A stretch of DNA of 64,000 nucleotides, taken from positions 144,584-208,583 of the forward strand of contig JAUMPM010000018.1 of the NCBI GenBank assembly GCA_031294825.1, read 5' to 3'. Positions 41,372 through 49,113 of this stretch are shown here, one piece after another (the stretch's first letter is position 1; every line of letters begins with the position of its first letter). Made by a program: the position numbers and the translations under genes. Below the pieces are notes generated by a model. It made no database searches and was not told the origin of the DNA. It saw nothing but the letters and a program-made list of their open reading frames with translations. This DNA is from Collinsella sp. GTDB taxonomy: Bacteria > Actinomycetota > Coriobacteriia > Coriobacteriales > Coriobacteriaceae.

Positions 41372-41935
41372 TCACGATCCCTCCTTTGAGCTTATTGTTT
41401 GCGGGACCAGGCGCACGGCGCGCAGACGACACGAAGCATCGCCGGTATCCGCGGCAACCGTCACCATATCGACCCAGCCGCGTCCGTCACGCACGATGGC
41501 GCCCCATACGTTGCCCTTAATATCGAGATAGCCGCTCAGGGCGAGCTGGGCCGTTGGCACCTCGCGGTAGGCGCGTAACATATCCGCCGCTGCCTCGGTC
41601 ATCGGTCGGTCCTCGGACCATGCAAGCCGGACCGCAATCGCGTTGTCCTCAGGCGAATCCGTCGCAGTGCCAGACCGCTTGTCGAGCGTCCGCAGAAAGG
41701 TTTGCGCCGTGACAGCGACATCCGAATCGTCCGCATCTCGCATCTCATCTTTTTGAGTCGCCACCGCCGAATCTGAGCCCGAATCGAAGGCGGCCCCAGG
41801 ACGCTGCTGCCGCGCGGCGTTAAGCCCCCAAAGCACCGCCGCTATCGCCACGGTCAGGCAAGCAAACACCAGCAGCACCCCGATGGGGCGCTCGCCCTCT
41901 ACAGACTGTTGATGCCCTCGCTGATAGCGTTCCAT
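41372..41935 (-). CDS. Membrane-anchored hypothetical protein in the Tad operon
   Basis: 187 residues from ATG 41935. One helix near 18-39 (IGVLLVFACLTVAIAAVLWGLN), then a hydrophilic linker and an external domain with LDIKGNVWGAIVRDGRGWVDMV. I do not recognise the family. The ATG overlaps flp by 37 bases and lacks a clear ribosome site; GTG 41881 after GAGGGCGAG is a possible alternative that would begin right at the helix. It sits one base before the small pilin gene, so it belongs to the operon. Confidence 0.65.
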   Translation of the reverse strand: MERYQRGHQQSVEGERPIGVLLVFACLTVAIAAVLWGLNAARQQRPGAAFDSGSDSAVATQKDEMRDADDSDVAVTAQTFLRTLDKRSGTATDSPEDNAIAVRLAWSEDRPMTEAAADMLRAYREVPTAQLALSGYLDIKGNVWGAIVRDGRGWVDMVTVAADTGDASCRLRAVRLVPQTISSKEGS

Positions 41936-42132
41936 AGATCTTGGACCTTGCCTTTAAATGCAACGATGGCAATAATCGCGATCACCACAAGCACGCCCAC
42001 CAAAATGGCGTACTCGGTGGTACCCTGCGCGCTCTCCTCCCGCAACAGCTCCTTGGCATGCTGGCGAGCGCGGATCGCCCGGCAAAAAGCCCAGTTCCAA
42101 GCCTTGTCAGCAACTTCGACCATCGTGTTCAT
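41899..42132 (-). CDS. flp: Flp-type IVb pilin
   Basis: 77 residues. Positive leader MNTMVEVADKAWNWAFCRAI... of about 36 residues, then the Flp prepilin site EESAQG-TTEYAILVG (Gly at -1, Glu-Tyr at +3/+4 after cleavage) and a continuous hydrophobic helix VLVVIAIIAIVAF, with KGKVQDLWNAISEGINSL at the end. This is the likely main pilus subunit. GGAGGAA upstream of ATG. The longer leader than usual is notable. No prepilin peptidase gene is in the window. Confidence 0.92.
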   Translation of the reverse strand: MNTMVEVADKAWNWAFCRAIRARQHAKELLREESAQGTTEYAILVGVLVVIAIIAIVAFKGKVQDLWNAISEGINSL

Positions 42133-42142
42133 GTATTCCTCC

Positions 42143-42784
42143 CTACATCATCCCGCCTGCTCCCAGCAGCGGGCCCAATATGGACAGAAGCAACGCCGGC
42201 AAGATGAGCGTGCCGGTGGGGATCAGCAGCTTGACGGGCGCACGCTCGATCTCACGCTCGACCGCGGCGCGATGAGCCGCACGGATCTCGCGACTTTGAG
42301 CGGCCAGCGTCTCGGCAAGTGGGGCACCCAGGGCGAGCGCCTGCCCCACCGTGATGGCAAAGGTCTCGAGCGCTCGTACGTCCAGATCGCGCGCGGCGGC
42401 CAACAACTCGTCCTCACGCGTGCCCACGCCCACCTGCCACGCCATGCAGGCCCGCTCAAGGCGAAGAGCCAGCACTGACCGGCGGTTGGCGCAGAAAATC
42501 TCAAGCGCCGCATCAAACGAAAGACCGGCCGAAAGACCCAAGCGCACAACATCGATCATCTCGGACACTTCGCCGAGCGAAACTCGCGCCGGGCCGCCCG
42601 CTCCAACCGCGCCCTTCACTCGCGCGGTCAGGGCATCGACCACTGAGCGACCCGCGGCAGCGACCAGCACCGCCTCGCGCTTGCAGGCCCCTGCGATCTT
42701 GCGTGCATCCGCCCGATCCAAACCCGTCGCGATAAATACACTCAGGGCGCACAGGCAAGCCGCAACTGCAACTGGGGCGCTCAT
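42143..42784 (-). CDS. tadC: Tad pilus inner-membrane platform protein TadC
   Basis: 213 residues with a type II secretion F-like domain. First helix near 4-21 (VAVAACLCALSVFIATGL), the cytoplasmic block VSEMIDVVRLGLSAGLSFDAALEIF, TVGQALALGAPLAETLAAQSREIR, and two C-terminal helices (KLLIPTGTLILPALLLSILGPLL). ATG overlaps the TadB stop by four bases (ATGA). Confidence 0.9.
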   Translation of the reverse strand: MSAPVAVAACLCALSVFIATGLDRADARKIAGACKREAVLVAAAGRSVVDALTARVKGAVGAGGPARVSLGEVSEMIDVVRLGLSAGLSFDAALEIFCANRRSVLALRLERACMAWQVGVGTREDELLAAARDLDVRALETFAITVGQALALGAPLAETLAAQSREIRAAHRAAVEREIERAPVKLLIPTGTLILPALLLSILGPLLGAGGMM

Positions 42785-43707
42785 AGCTCCACCCTCATAA
42801 TGCGCCGGATAACCACCAGGGCAACGGCGTTGAGGGCGAGACCCAGCACCACAGCGCCCGCACCGGCAGGCGTCGCAAGACCGCGACGAAAATCTGCCGA
42901 AAGCAGCGCCAACACCGCGCACATGCCCGCCGGCATCGCCGCGACCATATGCGCCGACATGCGAGCCTGCGACGTCTTGACATCCAGGCGGCGCTTGAGC
43001 TCAATGCGCTCCCCTACCATGCTCGACGCCTCGGACAGTAAGTCGGCAAGCGGAGCGCCGGTGCGCTGTGACACCTTAAGCGCCAAGGTCACAAGCGAAA
43101 GACCGGGGGCGTCGATGCGCACGAGCAAGTCATCGAGCGCGTCGGTCGCCGAGATACCGCAATCGATCGCCGCCGCCACCCGCAAAAACTCGGTATGCAC
43201 CGGTTCTTGCGCATGAGCGCCCACAAAGCGCATGCCCTGGGCCAGCGAATGTCCCGAGGCAAGCGACATGGAAAGTGCGGTAAACGCCTCGGGCATGGCC
43301 TCTTCTGCATCGTGTTGCTCGCGCCGGCTCTCAAAGCCATCCCGAGCGGCGCCAGCGGCAATCGGAGCAACAAGTCCCAAGGCAAACCCGAGGGGCGATA
43401 ACGACACCATCGTTAGTAAAACGCTGCAGACACCGCTCGATAGCAGTAGAAACGCCAAACGCCCCGAAGCATCTTCAATCACGAGGCCAAGGCGATGCGC
43501 CGGAGCCAGCGATGCCCACGAACGGGCGATCTTTTTCAGCAGATCGTTTTCCACCAGCTCACGCGGCAGCTTCTCTGCCACCGTCTCGAGCGCCTGACGC
43601 GCCAGCTCCGCCGGCGGCACCTGCGGCACACGAGGTTCCGCCCCGCACGCCGTCGCAACAGAAAACCCTGCCAAACCCCCTACGACGAGGGGCACAGCGA
43701 CCTCCAT
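42781..43707 (-). CDS. tadB: Tad pilus inner-membrane platform protein TadB
   Basis: 308 residues. N-terminal helix, then a second hydrophobic pair (LAFLLLSSGVCSVLLTMV, PLGFALGLVAPIAAG), the T2SSF domain EAMPEAFTALSMSLASGHSLAQGMRFV and TGAPLADLLSEASSMVGERIELKRRL, and C-terminal helices. It pairs with TadC as the platform on which the TadA ATPase works. Starts inside tadA by 28 bases with AGGAGGTGG upstream. Confidence 0.9.
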   Translation of the reverse strand: MEVAVPLVVGGLAGFSVATACGAEPRVPQVPPAELARQALETVAEKLPRELVENDLLKKIARSWASLAPAHRLGLVIEDASGRLAFLLLSSGVCSVLLTMVSLSPLGFALGLVAPIAAGAARDGFESRREQHDAEEAMPEAFTALSMSLASGHSLAQGMRFVGAHAQEPVHTEFLRVAAAIDCGISATDALDDLLVRIDAPGLSLVTLALKVSQRTGAPLADLLSEASSMVGERIELKRRLDVKTSQARMSAHMVAAMPAGMCAVLALLSADFRRGLATPAGAGAVVLGLALNAVALVVIRRIMRVEL

Positions 43708-45008
43708 TCGTCCACCTCCTCTTGCGTGAGCGTCCCCGACCGCAGGCCTTCTGCGATAAACGGCGGCTCGCGGTCAAGCGCCCAGGTGCGCTCGGCGGCA
43801 TCGAAAGTCACATAGCGCTCGAGCTCTACGCCGCCCGACGCGGCGCGACGCACCCCCGAATACGAGGAGACGAAGCGCCTGCCATCGGCGTGGCGCTCGG
43901 ACATCACGATGCCGTCGAGCGCCATGGCAATCTGCTCCTCGATGAGCTCGCTCGGCAGATCGATGCCATAACGTGCAAGCAACGTCAGACGCACCACGGT
44001 CTCCTGTTCTGAACCCGCATGAAGTGTGGTGAGCGACCCATCGTGGCCCGTATTCATGGCCTGCAACATGTCGCAGCACTCGGCACCGCGCACCTCGCCC
44101 ACCACGATGCGGTCGGGGCGCATGCGCAGGGCATTGGTCACCAGGTCGCGGATCGTCACCGCGCCCTCGCCCTCAATTGAAGCCTCGCGCGCCTCTAGGC
44201 GCACCACGTGCGGATGATGCGCAAACTTGAGCTCGGCAGAGTCCTCGATCGTCACGATGCGCTCGCCGGTGGAAATCTCGCATGACAGCGCGTTGAGCAG
44301 GGTGGTCTTACCAGATCCCGTGCCTCCCGCAACCGCCAGGTCCTGTCGCAGCGACACCGCGCACGACAGCAGCTGCGCATACCAAAGCGGCAGTGACCCC
44401 AGCCCCACAAGCTCGTCCAGCGAGCAGATGCGGTCCGAGAACTTTCGGATGGTGAGAATCGGTCCGTCAATCGCCACAGGCGGAATCACCGCGTTGACGC
44501 GATAGCCCGTTTTAAGGCGAGCGTTGACGATGGGGCTGCGCTCGTCGATACGGCGGCCAAGTGGCGAGATGATGCGGTCGATAAGCACACGGATCTGCTC
44601 ATCATCCTCAAACGCATGCTCGATAGGGTACAAGACGCCGCCGCGTTCAAAGAAGGCCGAGCGGCAGCCGTTGATCATGATCTCGGTAACGGTGTCGTCC
44701 TCGATGAGCGGCTGCAACGGCCCCAGGCCCACCACGTCATCCAAAATCTCGTCGATGATGGTCTCGCGTTCGGACGTCGCGAGATCGGTCGGTTCCTCAA
44801 CATTGAGCGCCGCCTCCACCGCGGGACGCAATTCCGAGCGGGCAAGCGCCGGGTCGATATAGGCGCTGATACGCGCCACTTCGTCGTAACCCATGCGGTC
44901 CATCACAGCGCGCTTGGTGCGTCGTTTCACCGCGCGACGACGCCCCGCATCTACAGGCGCTGCCGCCGCTGCAGCGCCGGCAGCCTTAATCCTCGTTTGC
45001 AGGCTCAT
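43680..45008 (-). CDS. tadA: Tad pilus assembly ATPase TadA/CpaF
   Basis: 442-residue type II/IV secretion ATPase. [19 protein letters not shown] is the family's N-terminal signature; [13 protein letters not shown] and [21 protein letters not shown] follow, Walker A is [17 protein letters not shown], the Asp box is [13 protein letters not shown], Walker B/His box are [17 protein letters not shown] and [16 protein letters not shown]. Overlaps tadZ by four bases (ATGA). Confidence 0.95.
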   Translation of the reverse strand: MSLQTRIKAAGAAAAAAPVDAGRRRAVKRRTKRAVMDRMGYDEVARISAYIDPALARSELRPAVEAALNVEEPTDLATSERETIIDEILDDVVGLGPLQPLIEDDTVTEIMINGCRSAFFERGGVLYPIEHAFEDDEQIRVLIDRIISPLGRRIDERSPIVNARLKTGYRVNAVIPPVAIDGPILTIRKFSDRICSLDELVGLGSLPLWYAQLLSCAVSLRQDLAVAGGTGSGKTTLLNALSCEISTGERIVTIEDSAELKFAHHPHVVRLEAREASIEGEGAVTIRDLVTNALRMRPDRIVVGEVRGAECCDMLQAMNTGHDGSLTTLHAGSEQETVVRLTLLARYGIDLPSELIEEQIAMALDGIVMSERHADGRRFVSSYSGVRRAASGGVELERYVTFDAAERTWALDREPPFIAEGLRSGTLTQEEVDEWRSLCPSS

Positions 45009-46654
45009 CGCTGATCACCCTCGCGCGACCAGGGAAGGCGGATACGCGGGCGTTCGGTGCGCGTTGCACGGTCGGCGACCATATCGCTCCAAGGGCCGAC
45101 GGCGCACCCCAGTTCCACGAGCATCTCGCGCGTGGCCTCGCGCACGCTGGTCGCGAAAGCGCTCGTCTGACCCACTGCCTCGTCAGCGCGCCCAAACGCC
45201 ATGAGCGCGGCGAGATCCTGCCCGCCATCGGCGATACGAATCTTTGAGCTCAACGCACAGGCAATCTCAAAGCGCATGGCGACGTCCTCGTCTGCCCCGC
45301 GCGCACCGAACCGGTTGAACACGGCGCTCATGCGCGTGCGCGGCACACCTACTCGACTTGCCAGTTCAATGACGCGCGATGCCGATGTCGCGGACGACAC
45401 CGCCGCATCGCCAACGACCAGGCAACGGTCGCTCGCCGCCACCGCAGCCGCCACGGCGTCGCCCCAAAAGACCGAGGTATCGATAAAGACCACGTCGGAT
45501 TCGCGACGCAGGACATCAAGCAATAGCTCCACCGGACGTGCCATGAGCTCGGCTTGCTCGGGCGCCGCGACGGGACCCCAGAGCGTAACGCCCGGCGCCA
45601 CGCGCATCGATGTGGCTACGATATCCGGCTCGGTGAGCGCGCCCGCCGCCGACGGCTCGATAAGTGCCGCCATATCGCGCGGAGCATCGACGCCTAACAA
45701 GTCGTAAAGGTTTCCAAACATCAGGTCCAGGTCGAGCACGGCGGCACGCAAGCCCAACAGCGACGATATGTGTGCCATGGTGGCAACGATCGTCGACTTG
45801 CCGCAACCGCCCGAACCCGAAATGGCGCAGATGACCGGAGCTCGATGCTGCGGAGCGGCAGCGTCTGCCGGCGGCATCGGAGGCGGCGGGGCGGGCGTCG
45901 GCGACAGCGTCCCCGTCTCCCCCGCCGCAACCACACGCTGCGTCCAAGCCGGCATGGCAGCTTGTTCGGTCTGCAAGGCAGGCTCGTTCTGTGCAATCTG
46001 CTCATGCTGCATCAGCGACAACTCGCCGCACCCGGCAAAGCCCTCAACTTCGTCGAGTTCATCCGCCAGATTCACGCCGTGCACGTATCCCATATCTACA
46101 GCCGGGGAGTCGCCAGCATGCTGTGCCGGCCCTCCAGCGTCATCGTATACAAGGGGGTTCCGGGGGCGCCGACCATGCTCGGCTTCCGCTTTTCCATAAT
46201 CATCAACACGCGGGCCTCTTGTAGCGCGAGGCGCCCCGGGTTCCCTATCAACAAAAGCATCGGGCTCAATCGTCATGCGCCGATCGGAATCAACCGCTCC
46301 CTCGCCCGCGCGCCCGTTGCCGCATATGCTGTGCGCAGCGATGACCTCGGTCGCCCCCGCGCGAAACAGTCCCTCGATATCCGACGGATCGAGCGCTTCT
46401 ATCAACACGACCACGCGACTCACGCGGCCTTCGGCCGTCAGGCGCGCAACAGTCTTGCGCACATCTTCGATATCAAACAGAGACGCCGCGATGATGGCAG
46501 CCCCGCGGCGCGACGGAAACGCCCGCGCCATGGAAACCAGCCCGTCCAGGTCACCCACGCGAAGCACCTGTGCACCCGCATCACGGCCCTCGACTTCCCG
46601 CTGCAACAGCCCGTAATCGCCGCACGCGCAGCACGCAAGCCAGATCGCCTTCAT
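45005..46654 (-). CDS. tadZ: Tad pilus localisation ATPase TadZ/CpaE-like
   Basis: 549 residues. The N-terminal receiver-like part (1-130) is followed by a long acidic and Pro-rich linker (about 130-270, PTPAPPPPMPPADAAAP) and a ParA/MinD-type ATPase: ICAISGSGGCGKSTIVATMAH, LDLDLMFGNLYDLLG and DVVFIDTSVFWGDAVAAAVAASDRC. TadZ proteins mark the pole or site of pilus assembly. ATG 46654 overlaps the cpaB stop by one base (TGATG), with GGAGG upstream; a GTG three bases earlier is equally possible. Confidence 0.9.
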   Translation of the reverse strand: MKAIWLACCACGDYGLLQREVEGRDAGAQVLRVGDLDGLVSMARAFPSRRGAAIIAASLFDIEDVRKTVARLTAEGRVSRVVVLIEALDPSDIEGLFRAGATEVIAAHSICGNGRAGEGAVDSDRRMTIEPDAFVDREPGAPRATRGPRVDDYGKAEAEHGRRPRNPLVYDDAGGPAQHAGDSPAVDMGYVHGVNLADELDEVEGFAGCGELSLMQHEQIAQNEPALQTEQAAMPAWTQRVVAAGETGTLSPTPAPPPPMPPADAAAPQHRAPVICAISGSGGCGKSTIVATMAHISSLLGLRAAVLDLDLMFGNLYDLLGVDAPRDMAALIEPSAAGALTEPDIVATSMRVAPGVTLWGPVAAPEQAELMARPVELLLDVLRRESDVVFIDTSVFWGDAVAAAVAASDRCLVVGDAAVSSATSASRVIELASRVGVPRTRMSAVFNRFGARGADEDVAMRFEIACALSSKIRIADGGQDLAALMAFGRADEAVGQTSAFATSVREATREMLVELGCAVGPWSDMVADRATRTERPRIRLPWSREGDQR

Positions 46655-47313
46655 CACTCGTCGCCTCCGCTCTTTTTGCCGCGCGCCGTGGCGGGAATCG
46701 TCAAGCTGACCGTTCCCTTGCCCGAGGCTCCCAGCAGTTCCTTGACGTCTTCGGGGTCAGCCGCCAGCGTCACCCATTCGATCTTGCCCTCGCGCGTGGC
46801 ACCGGAATCCTCACTGGTATCGATCACGTGCGCGCCGCACAGTCGATCGGTTACGCCGTCTTTTTGCACATACACATCCACGTAGCTGCCCACGCCTGTA
46901 GCACCGCCGACCGAGTGCTCGGCATCGACCGCCACCGAAACGGCAACCTTGCCCTTAGGCACCTCGAGCTTGTGGCTCTCGGCCTTGGTGTAGACATTGC
47001 AGATCACGGCGTTTTTGGGAATACGCGAAGTCGTCACGTCGCCGCGCACCTGGCGCAGCTCGGTCGCCGCGTCACGCGGCAACAGGCTCGTCAGCCATTC
47101 CTGGGTTATGACATTGGTCTCATCGAGGGTCTCGCCCACATCGATATCGCGCGCCGCGACGCATACCTCGACGCGATCGCCACCGTACTTGGCCAAGGTC
47201 TCAGCCTGGACCCGTTCGGCTTGCGAGCGGATCGACGAGCCGTAAACCATGCAGAGCAGAGCAGCGAGCACGCCCGCGACCAGACTGATGGCGATGCGCT
47301 TGCTCTTGTTCAC
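46654..47313 (-). CDS. cpaB: CpaB/RcpC-like pilus assembly protein with SAF domain
   Basis: 219 residues. One N-terminal helix near 8-24 (IAISLVAGVLAALLCMVYG), a SAF domain (VEVCVAARDIDVGETLDETNVITQEW; IPKNAVICNVYT), then VPKGKVAVSVAVDAEHSVGGATGVGSYVDVYV, the RcpC/CpaB signature. In diderms it works with a secretin; none is needed in a monoderm. GTG 47313 follows GAGGAG at six bases. First gene of the Tad operon. Confidence 0.88.
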   Translation of the reverse strand: MNKSKRIAISLVAGVLAALLCMVYGSSIRSQAERVQAETLAKYGGDRVEVCVAARDIDVGETLDETNVITQEWLTSLLPRDAATELRQVRGDVTTSRIPKNAVICNVYTKAESHKLEVPKGKVAVSVAVDAEHSVGGATGVGSYVDVYVQKDGVTDRLCGAHVIDTSEDSGATREGKIEWVTLAADPEDVKELLGASGKGTVSLTIPATARGKKSGGDE

Positions 47314-47399
47314 GGCCGCTCCTCTCATGGCAGTGCCGGGCGAATGCCCGTACCACCATTGTCTGGGCGGTCAGAGTGCAAAGCGGCGCAATCGCGATC

Positions 47400-47475
47400 T
47401 TGGTTTTCGATGTCAAACCAATCGCTGACCAAAAGCTGACCAGCCCGTCAAGCTCATGGCAAGGTTTTGGTCAGC
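47400..47475. repeat. Inverted repeats ahead of the Tad operon
   Basis: GCTGACCAAAA (47424-47434) and TTTTGGTCAGC (47465-47475) pair exactly across 30 bases, and TTGGTTT / AAACCAA (47400-47421) forms a second hairpin. A TTGACA hexamer on the minus strand overlaps this (47411-47416), with no matching -10. May be a regulatory region of the operon. Confidence 0.4.
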
Positions 47476-47513
47476 ACGTCAGCAAGCTGCATGTTTCGAG
47501 GCTTTTCCGCAGC

Positions 47514-47549
47514 AAAAAAAGCCGTCTCCCGAACAGTTGGGAGACGGCT
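47514..47549 (-). terminator. Terminator of rsgA
   Basis: AGCCGTCTCCC / GGGAGACGGCT, 8-base loop, then TTTTTTT on the minus strand. Very strong. Confidence 0.95.
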
Positions 47550-47566
47550 GTCATAGGAAAAATCAA

Positions 47567-48751
47567 TTACAGATGGACATCGGGATCGAGCATTTGAGCG
47601 CTCACGCGCATGGATGACGCCAGGTTTTGGAACGTTTCCAGACGCAGGCTGTCAATCTGCCCGGCGTCCTCGGCCTCGCGAACGGCGCAACCCGGCTCAT
47701 GGGTATGTGTGCAATCGCCAAACCGGCACGCGCGCGATGTCTCGACAATCTCGGGGAAGGCGCGCGCCAGACCCCGCTCGTGACCCACGAGCGGTAGGCT
47801 GCGCAGGCCCGGGGCATCGGCGATCACGCCGGCGTCGCCCGGCAGCGCCACCATCACGCGCGCAACGGTAGTGTGACGGCCCTGGTCGTCGCGTTCGCGC
47901 ACACCGCCGGTCGCCAACGTATCGTGGCCCAGCAGTGCATTGAGCAGCGTCGACTTACCGGCACCCGACTCGCCCAGAATCATGGCACAGCTCCCGGCGG
48001 GCACGCAGGCACGGACCTCGTCCAGGCCGCGGCCCTCGGCAGAGGACGTCACGATCACGCGCACGTCCGGACCCACCAGGCGGCGCACGCGGTCCAGATC
48101 GCGCTCGAGCTCCTCGGCATCGCAGCGGTCAGCTTTGGTAAGCACCACCACCGGCTCGGCATCGCAGTCGAGCGCCAACACCAGCGAGCGCGCCACGCGG
48201 TCGAGCAGCACCTCACCGGCACCGAGCGCCTGCACGATTAGCACGCTATCCACGTTGGAGCAGAGCACCTGGCGCTCTCCACGGGCACGGCCGCGCCAAC
48301 GCTCAAAGCTCGTACGGCGCGGCAGCACGCACTCAATCACGCCCATATCGTGCCCGGGAGCGCGGCGCACCGCCACACGGTCGCCCACGGCAGGCAGCAG
48401 GACCTCGTCCTCGCCGCGCGACTTGGCAAACCCCACGGCATGCTCGGCGCGAAAGGTGTCGTCGGCAGTGGCCACCAGCGGAAACCCGCGATCCAGGCGA
48501 ATAACGGCACCCAGCTGCATCTGCTCGGGCTCCTCGGCATGTGCGCAGAAATCATCAAAGGCAGTCTGCTGGGCTTCATCGACCGGCAGGTCATCAAACG
48601 CCGGAACATCCTGCAGCGCATCGAGCCCCGGTACGCTCGCCAACAACTCCTCGGCAGACACGGGCGCTTCGGTCGCGAGTTTCCGACGACGGTCACGCTT
48701 AGCCCGCGCCCCCGTCGTCTTTTTCTTCGCCTTCGCCTTAGCCTTAGCCAC
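47567..48751 (-). CDS. rsgA: Ribosome small-subunit GTPase RsgA
   Basis: 394 residues. A Lys-rich start (VAKAKAKAKKKTTGARAKRDRRRK) precedes an extra acidic stretch of about 60 residues not usual in RsgA. The OB domain, circularly permuted GTPase (G4 VVLTKADRC, G5-like VTSSAEGRGLDEV, G1 ILGESGAGKSTLLNALLG, G2 RHTTVARVM, G3 DAPGLRSLPL) and the zinc finger (CRFGDCTHTHEPGCAVREA) follow. It helps late 30S assembly. GTG 48751 with GGGAGG seven bases upstream; longer frames have no ribosome site. Confidence 0.95.
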   Translation of the reverse strand: MAKAKAKAKKKTTGARAKRDRRRKLATEAPVSAEELLASVPGLDALQDVPAFDDLPVDEAQQTAFDDFCAHAEEPEQMQLGAVIRLDRGFPLVATADDTFRAEHAVGFAKSRGEDEVLLPAVGDRVAVRRAPGHDMGVIECVLPRRTSFERWRGRARGERQVLCSNVDSVLIVQALGAGEVLLDRVARSLVLALDCDAEPVVVLTKADRCDAEELERDLDRVRRLVGPDVRVIVTSSAEGRGLDEVRACVPAGSCAMILGESGAGKSTLLNALLGHDTLATGGVRERDDQGRHTTVARVMVALPGDAGVIADAPGLRSLPLVGHERGLARAFPEIVETSRACRFGDCTHTHEPGCAVREAEDAGQIDSLRLETFQNLASSMRVSAQMLDPDVHL

Positions 48752-48804
48752 AAACGCCTCCCAGCAGCCAAAATCACAACTGAGCAGGTATTTTAAATCA
48801 AAAA

Positions 48805-48970
48805 GAGCTGGCCGGGCAAAGCCCGACCAGCTCACATACTTTCCCTCAGCTCATGGTCCCGAGAGGCTATCCGAAGGCCCGCCCGCCGGGAGGGGTTTCC
48901 TAAGGACACATCCTTTATTCAAAACGAGCGGCCGAGCAATTGCTCGGCCGCTCACCTTCTTTCCCTCAGC
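48805..48970 (-). repeat. Two direct copies of a 12-base box with hairpin
   Basis: On the minus strand GCTGAGGGAAAG occurs at 48959-48970 and 48839-48850, exactly 120 bp apart. Each is followed, 5 bases later, by GTGAGC entering a hairpin of different sequence: GAGCGGCCGAGCAATTGCTC... (a perfect 28-base palindrome, 48926-48953) and GAGCTGGTCGGGC / GCCCGGCCAGCTC (48805-48833). A T-rich tail follows each. The gap 48752-49113 holds these and the hairpin at 49013, and no gene. Confidence 0.7.
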
Positions 48971-49012
48971 CCTTTTTCATCCGCGCGCGAGAAAGCCAGC
49001 AAGGATACCACA

Positions 49013-49101
49013 GGGCCCGCCCCGGGAGTGTTTTCTTCTGAGCGATCCCGCAGCGCGAAGCGCGAGGACCAGCGAAGAAGAAAACACGCAGGGGCGGGCC
49101 C
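49013..49101 (-). terminator. Long hairpin past the P-type ATPase gene
   Basis: GGGCCCGCCCC (49013-49023) pairs with GGGGCGGGCCC (49091-49101), and inside TGTTTTCTTCT (49029-49039) pairs with AGAAGAAAACA (49076-49086). The loop has a further GCGCG-AA-GCGC hairpin. It starts 13 bases past the stop codon. Either a large terminator or a palindromic repeat. Confidence 0.6.
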
Positions 49102-49113
49102 GGACAGGTTAAC

